Assembly (NCBI GenBank): GCA_026874595.1
Contig: CM049321.1
Coordinates: 20,432,979 to 20,496,978 of the forward strand
Source of the DNA: Sipunculus nudus
Lineage: Eukaryota; Annelida; Sipuncula; Golfingiida; Sipunculidae
Length of the DNA stretch: 64,000 nucleotides
Direction: 5' to 3'
The position numbers and the translations under genes were made by a program. Shown here piece after piece: positions 24,314 to 35,200 of the stretch (position 1 is its first letter; every line of letters starts with the position of its first letter). A model generated the notes under the pieces. That model saw only the letters and a program-made list of their open reading frames with translations. It did no database searches and had not been told where the DNA came from.

Positions 24314-24373
24314 GGACTGTTCTCCGGATATGCAGTTCGACGAAGCCAAAATGTGTGCTCCGGAGAACAGTCC
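24314..24373. repeat. Perfect 15-bp inverted repeat
   Basis: GGACTGTTCTCCGGA at 24314-24328 and its exact complement TCCGGAGAACAGTCC at 24359-24373 flank a 30-nt spacer, next to the (AT)n tract. It could form a stable hairpin or be the end of a small element. Confidence 0.85.
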
Positions 24374-24426
24374 CGGCCCGGCGAAGTGCCATGTGGTGGT
24401 CTGATAACATTAGTGTCAGATTGCTG

Positions 24427-24444
24427 GGGGGGGGGGGGGGGGGG
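24427..24444. repeat. Poly-G tract
   Basis: About 18 consecutive G, with G-quadruplex potential and likely length polymorphism. Confidence 0.9.
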
Positions 24445-24519
24445 TCCCAGTGGTATGTCGGGTTCACGGTAAATTGCAAATTAATGGTGATTGGCCCCAA
24501 TCATGATCCAAGTTAATTT

Positions 24520-24945
24520 CGGAGCTGTCCAGTGGCAATATAGAATGAATTGTATGACAACACCTATAAGGCTAGTATTAATTGCCAACGAATATTGAAT
24601 CATCTTTATCCCCCATATATATTATTATGATATAAATATATGTGTGTGTTTGTTTTAGCTAGTTAAATTTGTAACAAATCCGTAATAATTAATATTAGTT
24701 ATTATTATATAATATTATATATATTTATTTACATAAGTTCACAATAGATGATATTTCTTTGTAGTTTATACAACTGATCAATATCCAGACTCTGGGAATC
24801 TAGTGTGTAATAAAGAAGAAAAGCCTGAATAGGACTTGTTGGCTTCCGAGACACAAATATCGTCCACATTATTTCCTGAGCTGTCAATGTGGCTGTATAG
24901 AATAATTTGTTAATAACCCCACGAATATTACATTATCTTTATCCC

Positions 24946-24995
<50 letters not shown>

Positions 24996-25055
24996 GTGTG
25001 TTTTAACTAGTTAAATTTGTAGGATGCAAATACGTATAAAGCCAGTATTTCTGTA

Positions 25056-25105
<50 letters not shown>

Positions 25106-25440
25106 AATATATATATATATGGGTGTGTGTTTTAGTTAGTTAAATTTGTAGCAAATACGTATAATAAAGCCAGTATTTCTGTACTTCTAGTTTTCCGCGG
25201 CGCTGATCTATAGCGGGCGTTCTGAAAATCGATGCATTACAGGCCTTCTTTATGATCCTTGTATTTATACTATACTTAATGGATATTTGTTTACATAACG
25301 TTCACAAAAGATGATATTTCATTATATAAAAACTGATCAATATCCAGACTTAGGGAAACTTGTGTGTAATAAAGATGAAAAGCCTGCATAGGACTTGTTT
25401 GATGCAGACACACAAATATCGTCCACATGACGGCAGTGTT
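24520..25440. repeat. Diverged local duplication (about 0.55 kb unit)
   Basis: A block with AACTGATCAATATCCAGACT, GTGTGTAATAAAGA-GAAAAGCCTG and CACAAATATCGTCCACAT occurs at about 24738-24872 and again at 25300-25432. A second block (CTTTATCCCCCATATAT ... TAGTTAAATTTGTA) occurs at about 24608 and 24938, with a partial third copy near 25060-25165. AT microsatellites (24950-24992, 25060-25121) lie inside the copies. Confidence 0.75.
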
Positions 25441-27985
25441 CTCCATGCCCTAAGATTTAAGATATACAGTGCAGGTCAGCGCGGTTGAACTGGTGCTGGT
25501 CCCTCGTGGTATCAGTACAAAAGGTTTATTCGATTATTCGGAAACGTGTGGTTACCGATAACGGCTTTATTAATTTGAATAAAAAAAACGCATGTGCGTT
25601 TAGATATTTTATTTTTATCTAAATTCCCTCACAAAGCAGAGTAAATAAATATATCTAACAAAACATTAAATTATTTTTTTTCATAAAACCTAAAATTCAT
25701 ATTTAACACATTAATATGAATAAGATTTTCAAATTATATTGAAACTCAACACTGTCACCTTTTACTCATACAAATTATACACTGGTTTCATTTTTATATG
25801 CATTGCTATATTCAAATATACACATATGATAAACAAAGATACCATTGACTATGAATTAAAGTTGTACTTATAACACATGTTTATTTAATATTTCAGTTTA
25901 ATAAATAATCATATTGAACCTAATATTAATGTCATATATTGGATCATGTGATTTCAAGATCTTACCAGTCCATCTTATGAATGATATTGTCACTTTCCAC
26001 TGCACTACACTACACAAACGGTTCTTAATTTCTCAGAGAAAGAAATGCAGATATGATATGTCCTAATTTAATTACCTATGTATCTATACAGTAGCTGCAT
26101 ATATATGGTCCAATTCAAATAATAGTACTAAAACTGATAATGGCATGTTTTAAATGCATTCGAACCTGGTTTTTCACTTAAACAAAAACGTGTTGAAAAC
26201 AGTTTCAAGTAAACTTATAAGAAAAATCAAGGAATACATGATCATCACTGTTTGCTTTATGTCATCCAACACCAATCTGCATATATATATACACACATAT
26301 GTATACATAAAAACATTCAAATCTGCCCTACTTCCTGCACGTGGAAAATTCATATCCCCTCTTTATATATTACATTTTGTCAACAATATTTAAATACTAT
26401 GAAAAAAGAAATTGGGACACATATACTTTTATTATCCTTAATTGCTTAATTTGGACTGGATTTAAGTACCTCATAGCAAAGCAACAAAAGTGTATATACA
26501 TGCGGCCAAAACAGATCAAAGAAACCCTCCCGAATCCACAGCAAGCACATGCGTGGCTGTCACAGATGGCTTCATGTAATATTCTTCGCACCCGGATACA
26601 TTGATAGAATTTTGATTTGCCAGATTTCCTGTATTATACCTGACAGACAACCCTTGTGAAATTTGAAATGCTTTCGAAACCCCTATGAAGACCATTTTAG
26701 CGCGAAACAACCAAATATATAAACCACAGAATGCGGTCTAGTTGTCACTGGTTCATAGGTCTTTCTGCCGTGATCGTCTCCAACACCCAGCTCTTGTCGC
26801 CGAGTCGTTTTTCCTCACCAGCAACATGGACCCATGCAGCAGCAATGAATCTTTTGCTTGTGGCAAGTGCCAGGAACGTTGTACCACCGAATATCATCGA
26901 GTGCAGTTGTTGGAAAAAGAAATAATAAAATAAAAAAAAATAACGTATTACTAACAAAAACTAAAATCGGTTATTGGGCCAAGCCTATCGGCAGATGGGC
27001 CAGATCCGCAAACGGGCTCCAACACAGTCATTGTCAACAATGGGTGCCCCGCAAATGCATTGGCATGGGCAAGACCATAATGCGCGCATGAAGCAGCTTT
27101 CTCTGTCGGCCATGTTTATTCTTAGAAGGTGTCTATGACCTAAAAGCTGCATTGTCCAGGTAAGTGTTCATATGCGTGTAATATTTATTATGTATAAAAT
27201 AAGTATGTTAAACCACATTTTACTTCAATTTAGGGTCTTAACTTAACCTTTCAGGATACTTATAGGACAAGCCGTAATAGCCATACCAAATGGAAAACTT
27301 AGCCTAACCATCCAGCCTAACAATCCTATATATGAATTAACAGTATGTATATCGTGCACCTGTCGAAGATGGCCAAGTTGTAGTGGATTAGAAAAAGTCG
27401 GAATTACTGCAATGAATGTAGGGTTTTTTTATATTATCTGCCCACGATTTATTTATGCGCCGGTCAATGCGGCACGTGCCATGCAGTCTGATTACTATGT
27501 CTTACCAGGTAGATCATCGTCACTATGAAACTGAACACGGTTTGAATAATCGCAGCATGTAAAACCTATCGAAATCACGTAGGTACAATATTAGACCTGG
27601 ATATCGTTAAGTCTATTCTAAAACAGTTACATTGACGACACTCAGGTTTTTGTGTATCTCTTCCAGTGAATGAGAATTCATGATTGAGTTTGTCATTATA
27701 ATGCATGTATATTTAAGCTTGATATTAAGTATTAACAGACTAGTTTATTAAAGATGAAAAGTTAATTGATTTCCATTCATATAACCCCATTTGAAGAGGC
27801 GTGATTTAATTTTAAAGGGATTTCAATCCTTGCCCCCTTCCTACAGTTTCATTTTCAAGGTCAAAATAACAATTCTGAAGTAGCAGTATATATTGTTTGA
27901 TGAATATTTTGTTAAAGTTTAAATTGTGTCGAAATTGGTTTTATAATATAGATGTATATATATGAGAGAAAGAGAGAAATAGATG

Positions 27986-28033
<48 letters not shown>

Positions 28034-28400
28034 TCAATGTGTATATACCCTTGATGCATGTAAAAGTTATTAAGAGCAAATCGTTGTAGCGTATCATTAA
28101 TACTGATTTAACCCTATCTATAATATAAACATGGACCGTTGAAAAGGTATTTGGTTTTTGTTTTCGTTCAACTAAATCAATGTTTTGTTGAATACATAAA
28201 AGAAGCGTGAAGTGCTATTAGAAAATCTAACGCAATCAGTATTGCACCTTTGCCATTATGTATGCAGGCCGATCAGAAAAAGACGAATTAACTGAAGACG
28301 TTTTGAACATAAAACGTTATTAAATATTCAATGAAAAGTGAAGGCTCATACTATAATCGTTTCCAATAAAAAAAATAATATGCTATTTCAACAGGGTACT
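25441..28400. other. Intergenic, no supported gene
   Basis: AT-rich DNA. A short Cys-containing frame at 26826-26930 (MDPCSSNESFACGKCQERC) and a GC-richer patch at 26975-27110 were examined; neither has convincing exon boundaries. A (GA)n tract lies at about 28000-28030. Confidence 0.4.
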
Positions 28401-28428
28401 GCGTGTTTGACATTATCTACTTGTTAAT

Positions 28429-28704
28429 ATGGCTTCGGCAGCCCTAAAAATAACTGAAGGCATGTCGAGGATAACACAGACTGCATGCACAGAACACAAA
28501 TTTAACGAAATTGACCAATATGTAAAAAAAGTGCAAATACGTGCGAATTTCGGCGTTTTTAATCAACATGAGAAATTTAATTTCACTAAAGAGTGTATCC
28601 GGGGCATGCATACACGGCACGTGCCGGGAAGATATATATATAAGCATCTCATCAGGCCACTAACTGCCCGTAATGGACACCAGCAGATGCATGGTGGGCA
28701 CTGA
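28429..28704 (+). CDS. Small ORF of unknown function (91 aa)
   Basis: The frame starts MASAALKITEGMSRITQTAC and ends HQQMHGGH. It is basic, with no signal peptide, membrane segment or recognisable domain. It begins with a real ATG and its composition is not repeat-driven, but there is no supporting neighbour, promoter or splice signal. Chance ORF is as likely as a gene. Confidence 0.15.
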   Translation: MASAALKITEGMSRITQTACTEHKFNEIDQYVKKVQIRANFGVFNQHEKFNFTKECIRGMHTRHVPGRYIYKHLIRPLTARNGHQQMHGGH

Positions 28705-28837
28705 ATGTTAAACGACGGTATACCACTGACACCTATAGCGTAACTCACGACGGTCCAGGCAATATTATAGGTAAATGTTGGAAAAATTATTTGCACGTAT
28801 GAAATAGTCCACCAGGTGAAAACAATCACATTTGCGG

Positions 28838-28841
<4 letters not shown>

Positions 28842-28899
<58 letters not shown>
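28842..28899. repeat. (AT)n microsatellite
   Basis: About 58 bp of pure AT dinucleotide, just upstream of the LTR. Confidence 0.95.
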
Positions 28900-28901
<2 letters not shown>

Positions 28902-29008
28902 CAGAATATAAGTAAAATAATAAGTAAAACGTGTATTTGTGGATTAGATTTTGAATGATTAATTGAGGAAGGAAATTCATATTAATGTGTGTGCGGGCTT
29001 ATCACATG

Positions 29009-29639
29009 TGTCAAGCCAGATACGGGTCGCTCTGCCCCGAGGCTAGGGTATGACATAATGGTAGGTCGGCGCTTGGTACAGGAGTGTCCTCAAGGGCAAA
29101 TTAATTGCTTTAAGATCAGCCAGCGCTGTCTCTGATAGCCGGTATTTGTCAGTGTCGGATGCCATCTGGACCTTGATAACTTTGATTTAGTTACAGCCTC
29201 GGGGACGGTTTGATTTGGCCAATCGGAATAAGTTTAAAATAGTGACCATTTAAAGGTCATCCAATGAGAGATAATTTGAGTAGGGAAGCTGTAGAGCCAG
29301 CCGGGGAGAGAAAAAAACAGGTGGGCAGTCCCTGGCTGGCGCTGGTAACATCAAGCCGCCAAGAACAAGTCAGCTAAATTGAGAACAGTTCAAGTAACGA
29401 ACCGGGGACTCCTTATGTTATTTGTTTAACCAGAGAGATTGTTGAAATATTTCTTTGTACGGACAACGAGAATAAAGGATTAATAATGTTTCTACAAGAG
29501 AATTCCTTGTCGATACAAAACTGACAGTCTATATAGCTGCCGCGCACACCTTCCCCAGGACTGACCTAGACCGAAACCCGAGCCACTGGGGAAAATATGC
29601 AGCTAAATTAACATCAGAAGTAAGGACTAAGAAGTGACA
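29009..29639 (+). mobile_element. 5' LTR of a retroviral-type (probably Ty3/gypsy-like) retroelement
   Basis: The segment starts TGTCAAGCC and ends AGTGACA, giving the short inverted ends TGTCA/TGACA typical of LTRs, at 631 bp. A polyadenylation signal AATAAA lies at 29471-29476 in the expected 3' part. The primer binding site follows without spacing. No second LTR copy was noticed in the window, so the element is a 5' remnant. The clade cannot be set because no gag or pol is present; Ty3/gypsy is the likely group in invertebrates. Confidence 0.72.
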
Positions 29640-29657
29640 TGGGGGCTCGTCCGGGAT
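29640..29657 (+). promoter_or_regulatory. Primer binding site, complementary to tRNA-Pro 3' end
   Basis: TGGGGGCTCGTCCGGGAT is complementary to the 3' end of tRNA-Pro including CCA, and sits directly after the LTR end. This is the primer class known from gammaretroviruses; here it marks minus-strand DNA start for the retroelement. Confidence 0.85.
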
Positions 29658-29940
29658 CCTAAAAACGCCGGGAATCTAGAAAGAAAAAGAAAAAGGAAAT
29701 TAAAACAAGGGCAGTTCGTCGAAACGGCCAGAGAAATATTGAGGTGAATAACAAACGAGCATCTGGTGCCAGTAAATGTCGCATCACCTACAAGCAGTTC
29801 CAGTACAGCAAACCAGAACTTTATGCGCGTAATTGAATCCTGTGAGATGGTAAACGTCTTCTGCCGGGATCGGAGCCCAGTGGTGTCCCGGTACTGGCGC
29901 TAACTAATTTGAGTCGTCAAAACAGAACAACTTTCAAACT
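29658..29940 (+). mobile_element. Residual leader of the LTR element
   Basis: Higher-GC sequence following the primer site, with no long ORF. It passes into AT-rich unrelated DNA near 29940, where the element appears truncated. No gag, protease or polymerase motif was found downstream. Confidence 0.5.
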
Positions 29941-30568
29941 TGGTTTACATTAAAAATTACATATATATTTGTTTAATTTTTCTAAGAAATTATTCTACTT
30001 GTTTGATTTTAACTTTTGTTGACACTATTCGGCATATAACTCAACACAGAAAGCCTTGGAATGACGCCTGTCCAGTATGTTAAAAAAAGATGAATCATTC
30101 CTATATTTTTATTTATTTATCTGTGTGCGTTTTCCAATGAAAAGGCAAAAGAAAACTAAATGGGCGCGTCAGATGAAAATCACATTAGCAGGAAAAAATT
30201 TAATTATGGTAAACAAGTCTAACGGCGCAATTTTTGGCCGTTTCGGACATTTCCTCGACATGGGAGTTATCTGCGGTATTCCGTATTCCACGTGTTTCCC
30301 CGTGTATATGAAGCGAAAAAAGGTGAACTTGTAATTATAATATTCTTCTTATTTATTTGAACATATTTATATGTTTATTTGAAACTATAATTTGAATTTA
30401 TTTGGGTCACTGATACTGAGCAAAATACATGGTTCAGCTCATCCGGAACAAAGCCGAAACGAACACCCGCCATGACTAGGAAACCCGTTCAACAAGTGAC
30501 AAAGCGATTACGGGTTGATCATTAGTCACAGCTCACTGATGCTTAGATAACAATACATGTATAATTAT

Positions 30569-30570
<2 letters not shown>

Positions 30571-30626
<56 letters not shown>

Positions 30627-31115
30627 TGATTAATTGTTTGATTGAAATGAATATTTGTGAGAAAGACTCGATTTACTGAGTTATTGATTGAATGATGGTG
30701 AGAGAGATAAATTGATAGAGCGAAAAGGAAGACCCATCATGGAGAAAGAAGAGAGATTCTCAGAGGAAAAATGATTGAGAGAAAGAGAAGGTGTGTTAGT
30801 GTGTGTATGAGAGAGAGAATGAATGAATGATTGATAGGGAGAAAGAGAGATTGAGGGAAAGAGAGAGAGGTGACAGAGAATAACAGATAGTGTGTGAGTG
30901 AGAGAGATTAATGGAGAGGGAGAGAAGGAATATTTGAGAGAAAGACGTGATTGACAGAAAGAGAGACAGAGAGAGAGAGTGAGAGAATATGTTAGAGATT
31001 GACTGAGAGAGAGAGGGGTGGGGGGGGGGGGGTAGAAGATAGAGACATAGTGAAGAAAGAAATGATTGACTAAATAATAGATTGATTGATTGAGAGACAG
31101 AGAGAATGAATACAT
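30571..31115. repeat. (GA)n and long polypurine-rich tract
   Basis: A pure (GA)n run at about 30571-30620 is followed by about 0.5 kb in which the plus strand is dominated by GAGAGA, GAAAGAGAG and TGATTGA words, with a poly-G at 31021-31032. The 144-codon minus-strand ORF reads SLSLSL repeats and is not a gene. Confidence 0.9.
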
Positions 31116-31540
31116 TAATGAATAAGAGATTATCGTGTCGTAATTATTGTTATTGTGTACATGCTAAAATGGATTATAATTTATAAAAAAAATTAGAAAA
31201 CGAGAACACAATGAGTGAATGAATAATTATTTATTGCATTCATTAATTCTATGTATATACAGGATTGCAGCATACAGGCCTACTAAAGTCGGGACCAGAG
31301 GGATTTTACTGCAGGAACAAAACATCAGAACACGAAGTATACATACAACCAAATATCAACAGCCAAGAGTATTCATTAAAACTATACAAGTGAACATCTA
31401 TTTTAAGACATCCTTTCTCCTCAAATCTGCAGAAACAACCTTGAATTTACAAACCCTAGTCATACATATATAGTAATAACCCAGTCTTCAACAATCTATA
31501 ATCAATGCATTTCTGTCATGCATTGAGAAGTTCCACTCTT

Positions 31541-31890
31541 CTAAAAACGTTGGACTGCATGCCTGATGGATGTTAGGAAGTCAAACACAGTCATGTCTCC
31601 TTCCCGAAAGCTGGTGGTCAGACGTTGGACGCGGTCATCCAGTTCCCTGTAAGATCTCTTTTGATCCAGGCCGCAAAATTTTGTCTGAAGCCCTTAAAAA
31701 ACGTTGTTTCTGATGAAAAAAAGGGGGGGGGGGGGGCTCCGGACCCCCTGGACCCCCCCCCCCTGGATCCGCTTCTGTAGAGGGTATTATTTCTGAATCT
31801 GCATTCATCTGCTGAACAAATGGTATCTAGTATAATAAAGACAGCATAAAGAATGATTGGTATCATGAGGAGAGAAAATCGAAAGGCCAT
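31541..31890 (-). pseudogene. Possible secreted-protein gene fragment split by a GC-rich element
   Basis: On the minus strand ATG 31890 starts a signal-peptide-like frame (MAFRFSLLMIPIILYAVFII ... CSADECRFRNN). It runs into a GC-rich block at about 31725-31780 whose edge reads CAGAAGCGGATCCAGGGGGG, similar to ends of dispersed DNA elements. Beyond it, a separate minus frame with an acceptor-like TTCAG at 31685-31689 encodes TKFCGLDQKRSYRELDDRVQ and ends HAVQRF with TAG at 31541-31543. The two pieces may be exons of one small secreted-protein gene interrupted by an insertion, or unrelated. No family is recognised. Confidence 0.3.
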
Positions 31891-31999
31891 TGCTCGACCA
31901 TTTCAACCAATGTTACATTATCATTAGGCCGGACTTGAAATTCACGGGTCTGCACGTCTTTTAAAACATCTGAGGAGACTTGGGCACCAGCATTGCCCG

Positions 32000-32059
32000 T
32001 GTTTATAGAGTGCCTGTTAAATTCCAACCACGGCCATGTTGCTAATCTTTTAGACCAAG
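32000..32059 (+). other. Candidate untranslated first exon of the ankyrin gene
   Basis: A consensus donor ACCAAG|GTAAGT closes an exon at 32059. The frame that would continue into 32226 has a stop (TAG at 32051-32053), so this would be 5' UTR. The start codon of the gene was not found. Confidence 0.3.
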
Positions 32060-32225
32060 GTAAGTCAATTTAGTAATAGTGTCTTACAAATAAATATGAC
32101 TTTTATTGTCCTAATTTAAGGGATCACTGCATAACATGATAAAATAGTGGGATTATTGAATAATGAAGTCCTAGAAAAGACTAAGGATAATACACCTCGA
32201 CATCTGGTTTTATATAAATATACAG

Positions 32226-35200
32226 GGCAGTTTTCTTTCTATTAAAGAGCTCTGTGAAGACATAAAACAAGGACAGCAGCCGAGTGTAAGTGATTGTCAG
32301 ATTAATTATTTATATTACCTAAATAAAAAATATATGGTTTTAATATTTTATCATATAATAATCATATGTTTCAAAGGAAAACTGACCACTAACTGAAACA
32401 GCTTTGTAAATTAATATGTACAAAAATTAACTGCTGCAGATGTGAATAAAAGAAAAAAGGGAAGTCAGAAGATTTTATGATTGTCCATGCAGAATGGTTA
32501 AAACAACGTAACGACCACAATCGGGGGAAAAAAAGATTGTTCAGTTTTAACTGGAAAATAATTACATTTCCCTAATCTGTGATTGGATATGAATTGTTTA
32601 CTAACCTTGGTAGACTGGAATTCGATAGACTGGAAAATTTCAAACACATTGTATAAAAACTGTGTAAGGGATCTTAGCCCTTAGAACATCCGCCCTGCGT
32701 GTATTGGGCATTTTTTTGTGTGTATTGGCCGTCCGAACGACATTAAGGCTCTTATTAAATGAAACAATTTTGTGCCCGATGTCCGACATTCAGTATATTT
32801 TTTTTATTATTTAAGATATAAACCAAATGTTTATGTATTTCTTTGTCGTAAAGGCCTCGGACGTTAGTGATAGACGTCAATATCAGATATCGCTAGTGTC
32901 GTGGAAAAGGTCTTCCGAGTGATTGCTATTGTTTACTTTCCATTCAGATCCACGATGCCTATCGGCCTGATTTCGAGAAGTATTTGCAGGACACCGTAAT
33001 GGAGGTCTTGTGTACGTGATTGGGCTTTTTATTAAGTTTCCTGATAATTACTGATCAATCATAGTCTTCGTATATTAGTATATTACATTTCTGTACTCCC
33101 GCTATAACTTGTGATTTAAATGTGTATATAACGCATAACAATGAAACTGAATGACAAACTTCCATGAAGAGCACGACTCGTTTCAAGTACGTTATTATAC
33201 AGATTCAACAAAACCTGAAGGACCAACAGGAGAACAAAATTAGGTGAGGCAACAATGGTCTTACATCGACCTTTAAACGGATAGTTCCTGGTTAATACTT
33301 ATGCCGTCAGAAATATTCAATTTTTAATCAATTTTATTTGCGCTTTTTTCTTGATATAACATAAACATAAAATAACAATGACCGCTTTAAGCTGCTCCAC
33401 ATAAAATTTTAGATTCTAGTTTAGCATAAAGATGTGATTTTTAAAAGAAAAAAGAAAAGATTTAAAATACTTCATCATCACTTTACCCTCAATATTAAAT
33501 ATAAAGTAAAGAAAATCGTTTTTCTTATTACATAAGGGATTTCTTTGTGACGATGGAACTCTATTGCTTACCAAACTGTTGCGAACAGCCCTTGTCAGCA
33601 GATAAATCTATTAATCGGGCTTTCACCAGATGAATCTATAATCATTGTTTTATTCCCTTTACAGGAAGAAATCCCATCTTGCTTATGTCAAGTGTTTGAG
33701 AGATGTATCCCGGTACTTTTCTTAATAATGTTTAGTTATTATTTATTCAGAAAAGGCAGTTGGCTTAGCAGTAATTTATAGCTTTATCTTTTAATCTGCC
33801 ACTCTGTCAGGTTATACATCTGTAAGACCAAGTATATTAGATATAGCAAAAATCGTATCTTAATATAGTAAATTAGTAAATCTGCTCTGCAAATTCTATT
33901 TTTAAAAACATATTTTTTATTAAGGTGCTTTTGTTGTTTTGAGAACTGAATAAAAAGGTGCCCTTGTCGTTTTTTTTTTGTTTTCCAGAAAACAATTGAT
34001 AAATCCCCTCTTGTGGTATTTCTGTTACCTTGAAGTGATGAAAGCGATCTCGGAGCTGGTTCAGAACTGCAGTACCTTGCCGACTACATGACCAAAATAT
34101 ATTACGGCAAACTAACAACAATATGTGTAAACACGTTGAACGACATATCTGATTTTGCCATAAAACGGGTAACAAATATTGTAGCTCTCGTGCCTGATAC
34201 TGTGGAACTAGCCTTGGCCCTGCGAGGTCAATGTAACAGCAAAGTCAAACTGACCTTCATAACGCGGCACCAAGTGGAAGAAGAGCTGAACCAACCTGGT
34301 AGCAAATACAGAGACAAGATAAATCAAATCAAAATTGACCAGAAGAAAGCTGATTACAATATGTTCCAGGGATTTCACAATTACAACACTTGGCGTTTCT
34401 AAAGAGCACTAGAAACGAAACACTTGTCCATTCCATTTGTCGATTGGGCAATAAATCCAAACCCCGGAAGAGAACAAGTTGATAATACAAAACCCTTAAG
34501 GATTATTTTAGACTTCTCCTCCGTAGACAGTTCTTGTGAAAATGTTACGGTATCGGAGGCAGTTCACTAACAAATGCAAGCTTATAAGAGAACCAGGGAT
34601 CTGGAAGTCATCACTTTGGTCCATCCTCATTTTCATGATAAACAATCTGACCAAAACAACTTTGGGAAAACTCAATCAATAAAAACAAAAACCGATGTGC
34701 AGCATTATTTACATGATAGTATATGGCTGAACCTATGCAGAGGTGATACATTGAGCTGGACAGCAACGCAGCCTTTACTCCATGGCGTACCGCTTATCCT
34801 TCACAACAAGTCCCATCTCTATCACTTGCTGTGCTACATGGATTTGGAAAAACACGTTGAACAATGGGATGGAGAAAGCATAGTGCGCTTGACTAATAAA
34901 GCCAGTGAGATGGCAAGCAACTACAGTGAGCCAATATCAAGGGCACGTATGCTAGCCAGCTGTTTTTTGAGTAATACACTCCCAAGGTTGTCAGTTCAAA
35001 ATGCTATGCTAGCTTGCCTAGGTAAGTATTCTGGTTATTTTCTTGTATTTCCATTTAGTATTGACATTTTTGTTCTTCAGTGATCAACGAATGGGAGTCC
35101 TGCAGTTGAAGTGACTTTCATTACATCTTAAACATTTACTTAAATATAATGGTCAAATCATGACCGTTGTTTGCGCCTCAAATACTATTACTATACCAAG

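Noticed and set aside
24125-24516. ORFs across the CTAT/AT microsatellite
   Set aside because: They consist of IYIY/LSIY repeats and a poly-G-coded glycine run.
30681-31115. 144-codon SLSLSL-rich ORF
   Set aside because: It is the product of the polypurine tract.
29640-31500. gag or pol of the LTR element
   Set aside because: No long ORF, zinc knuckle, protease or polymerase motif follows the leader; the 85-codon ORF at 30077 is not retroviral-like.
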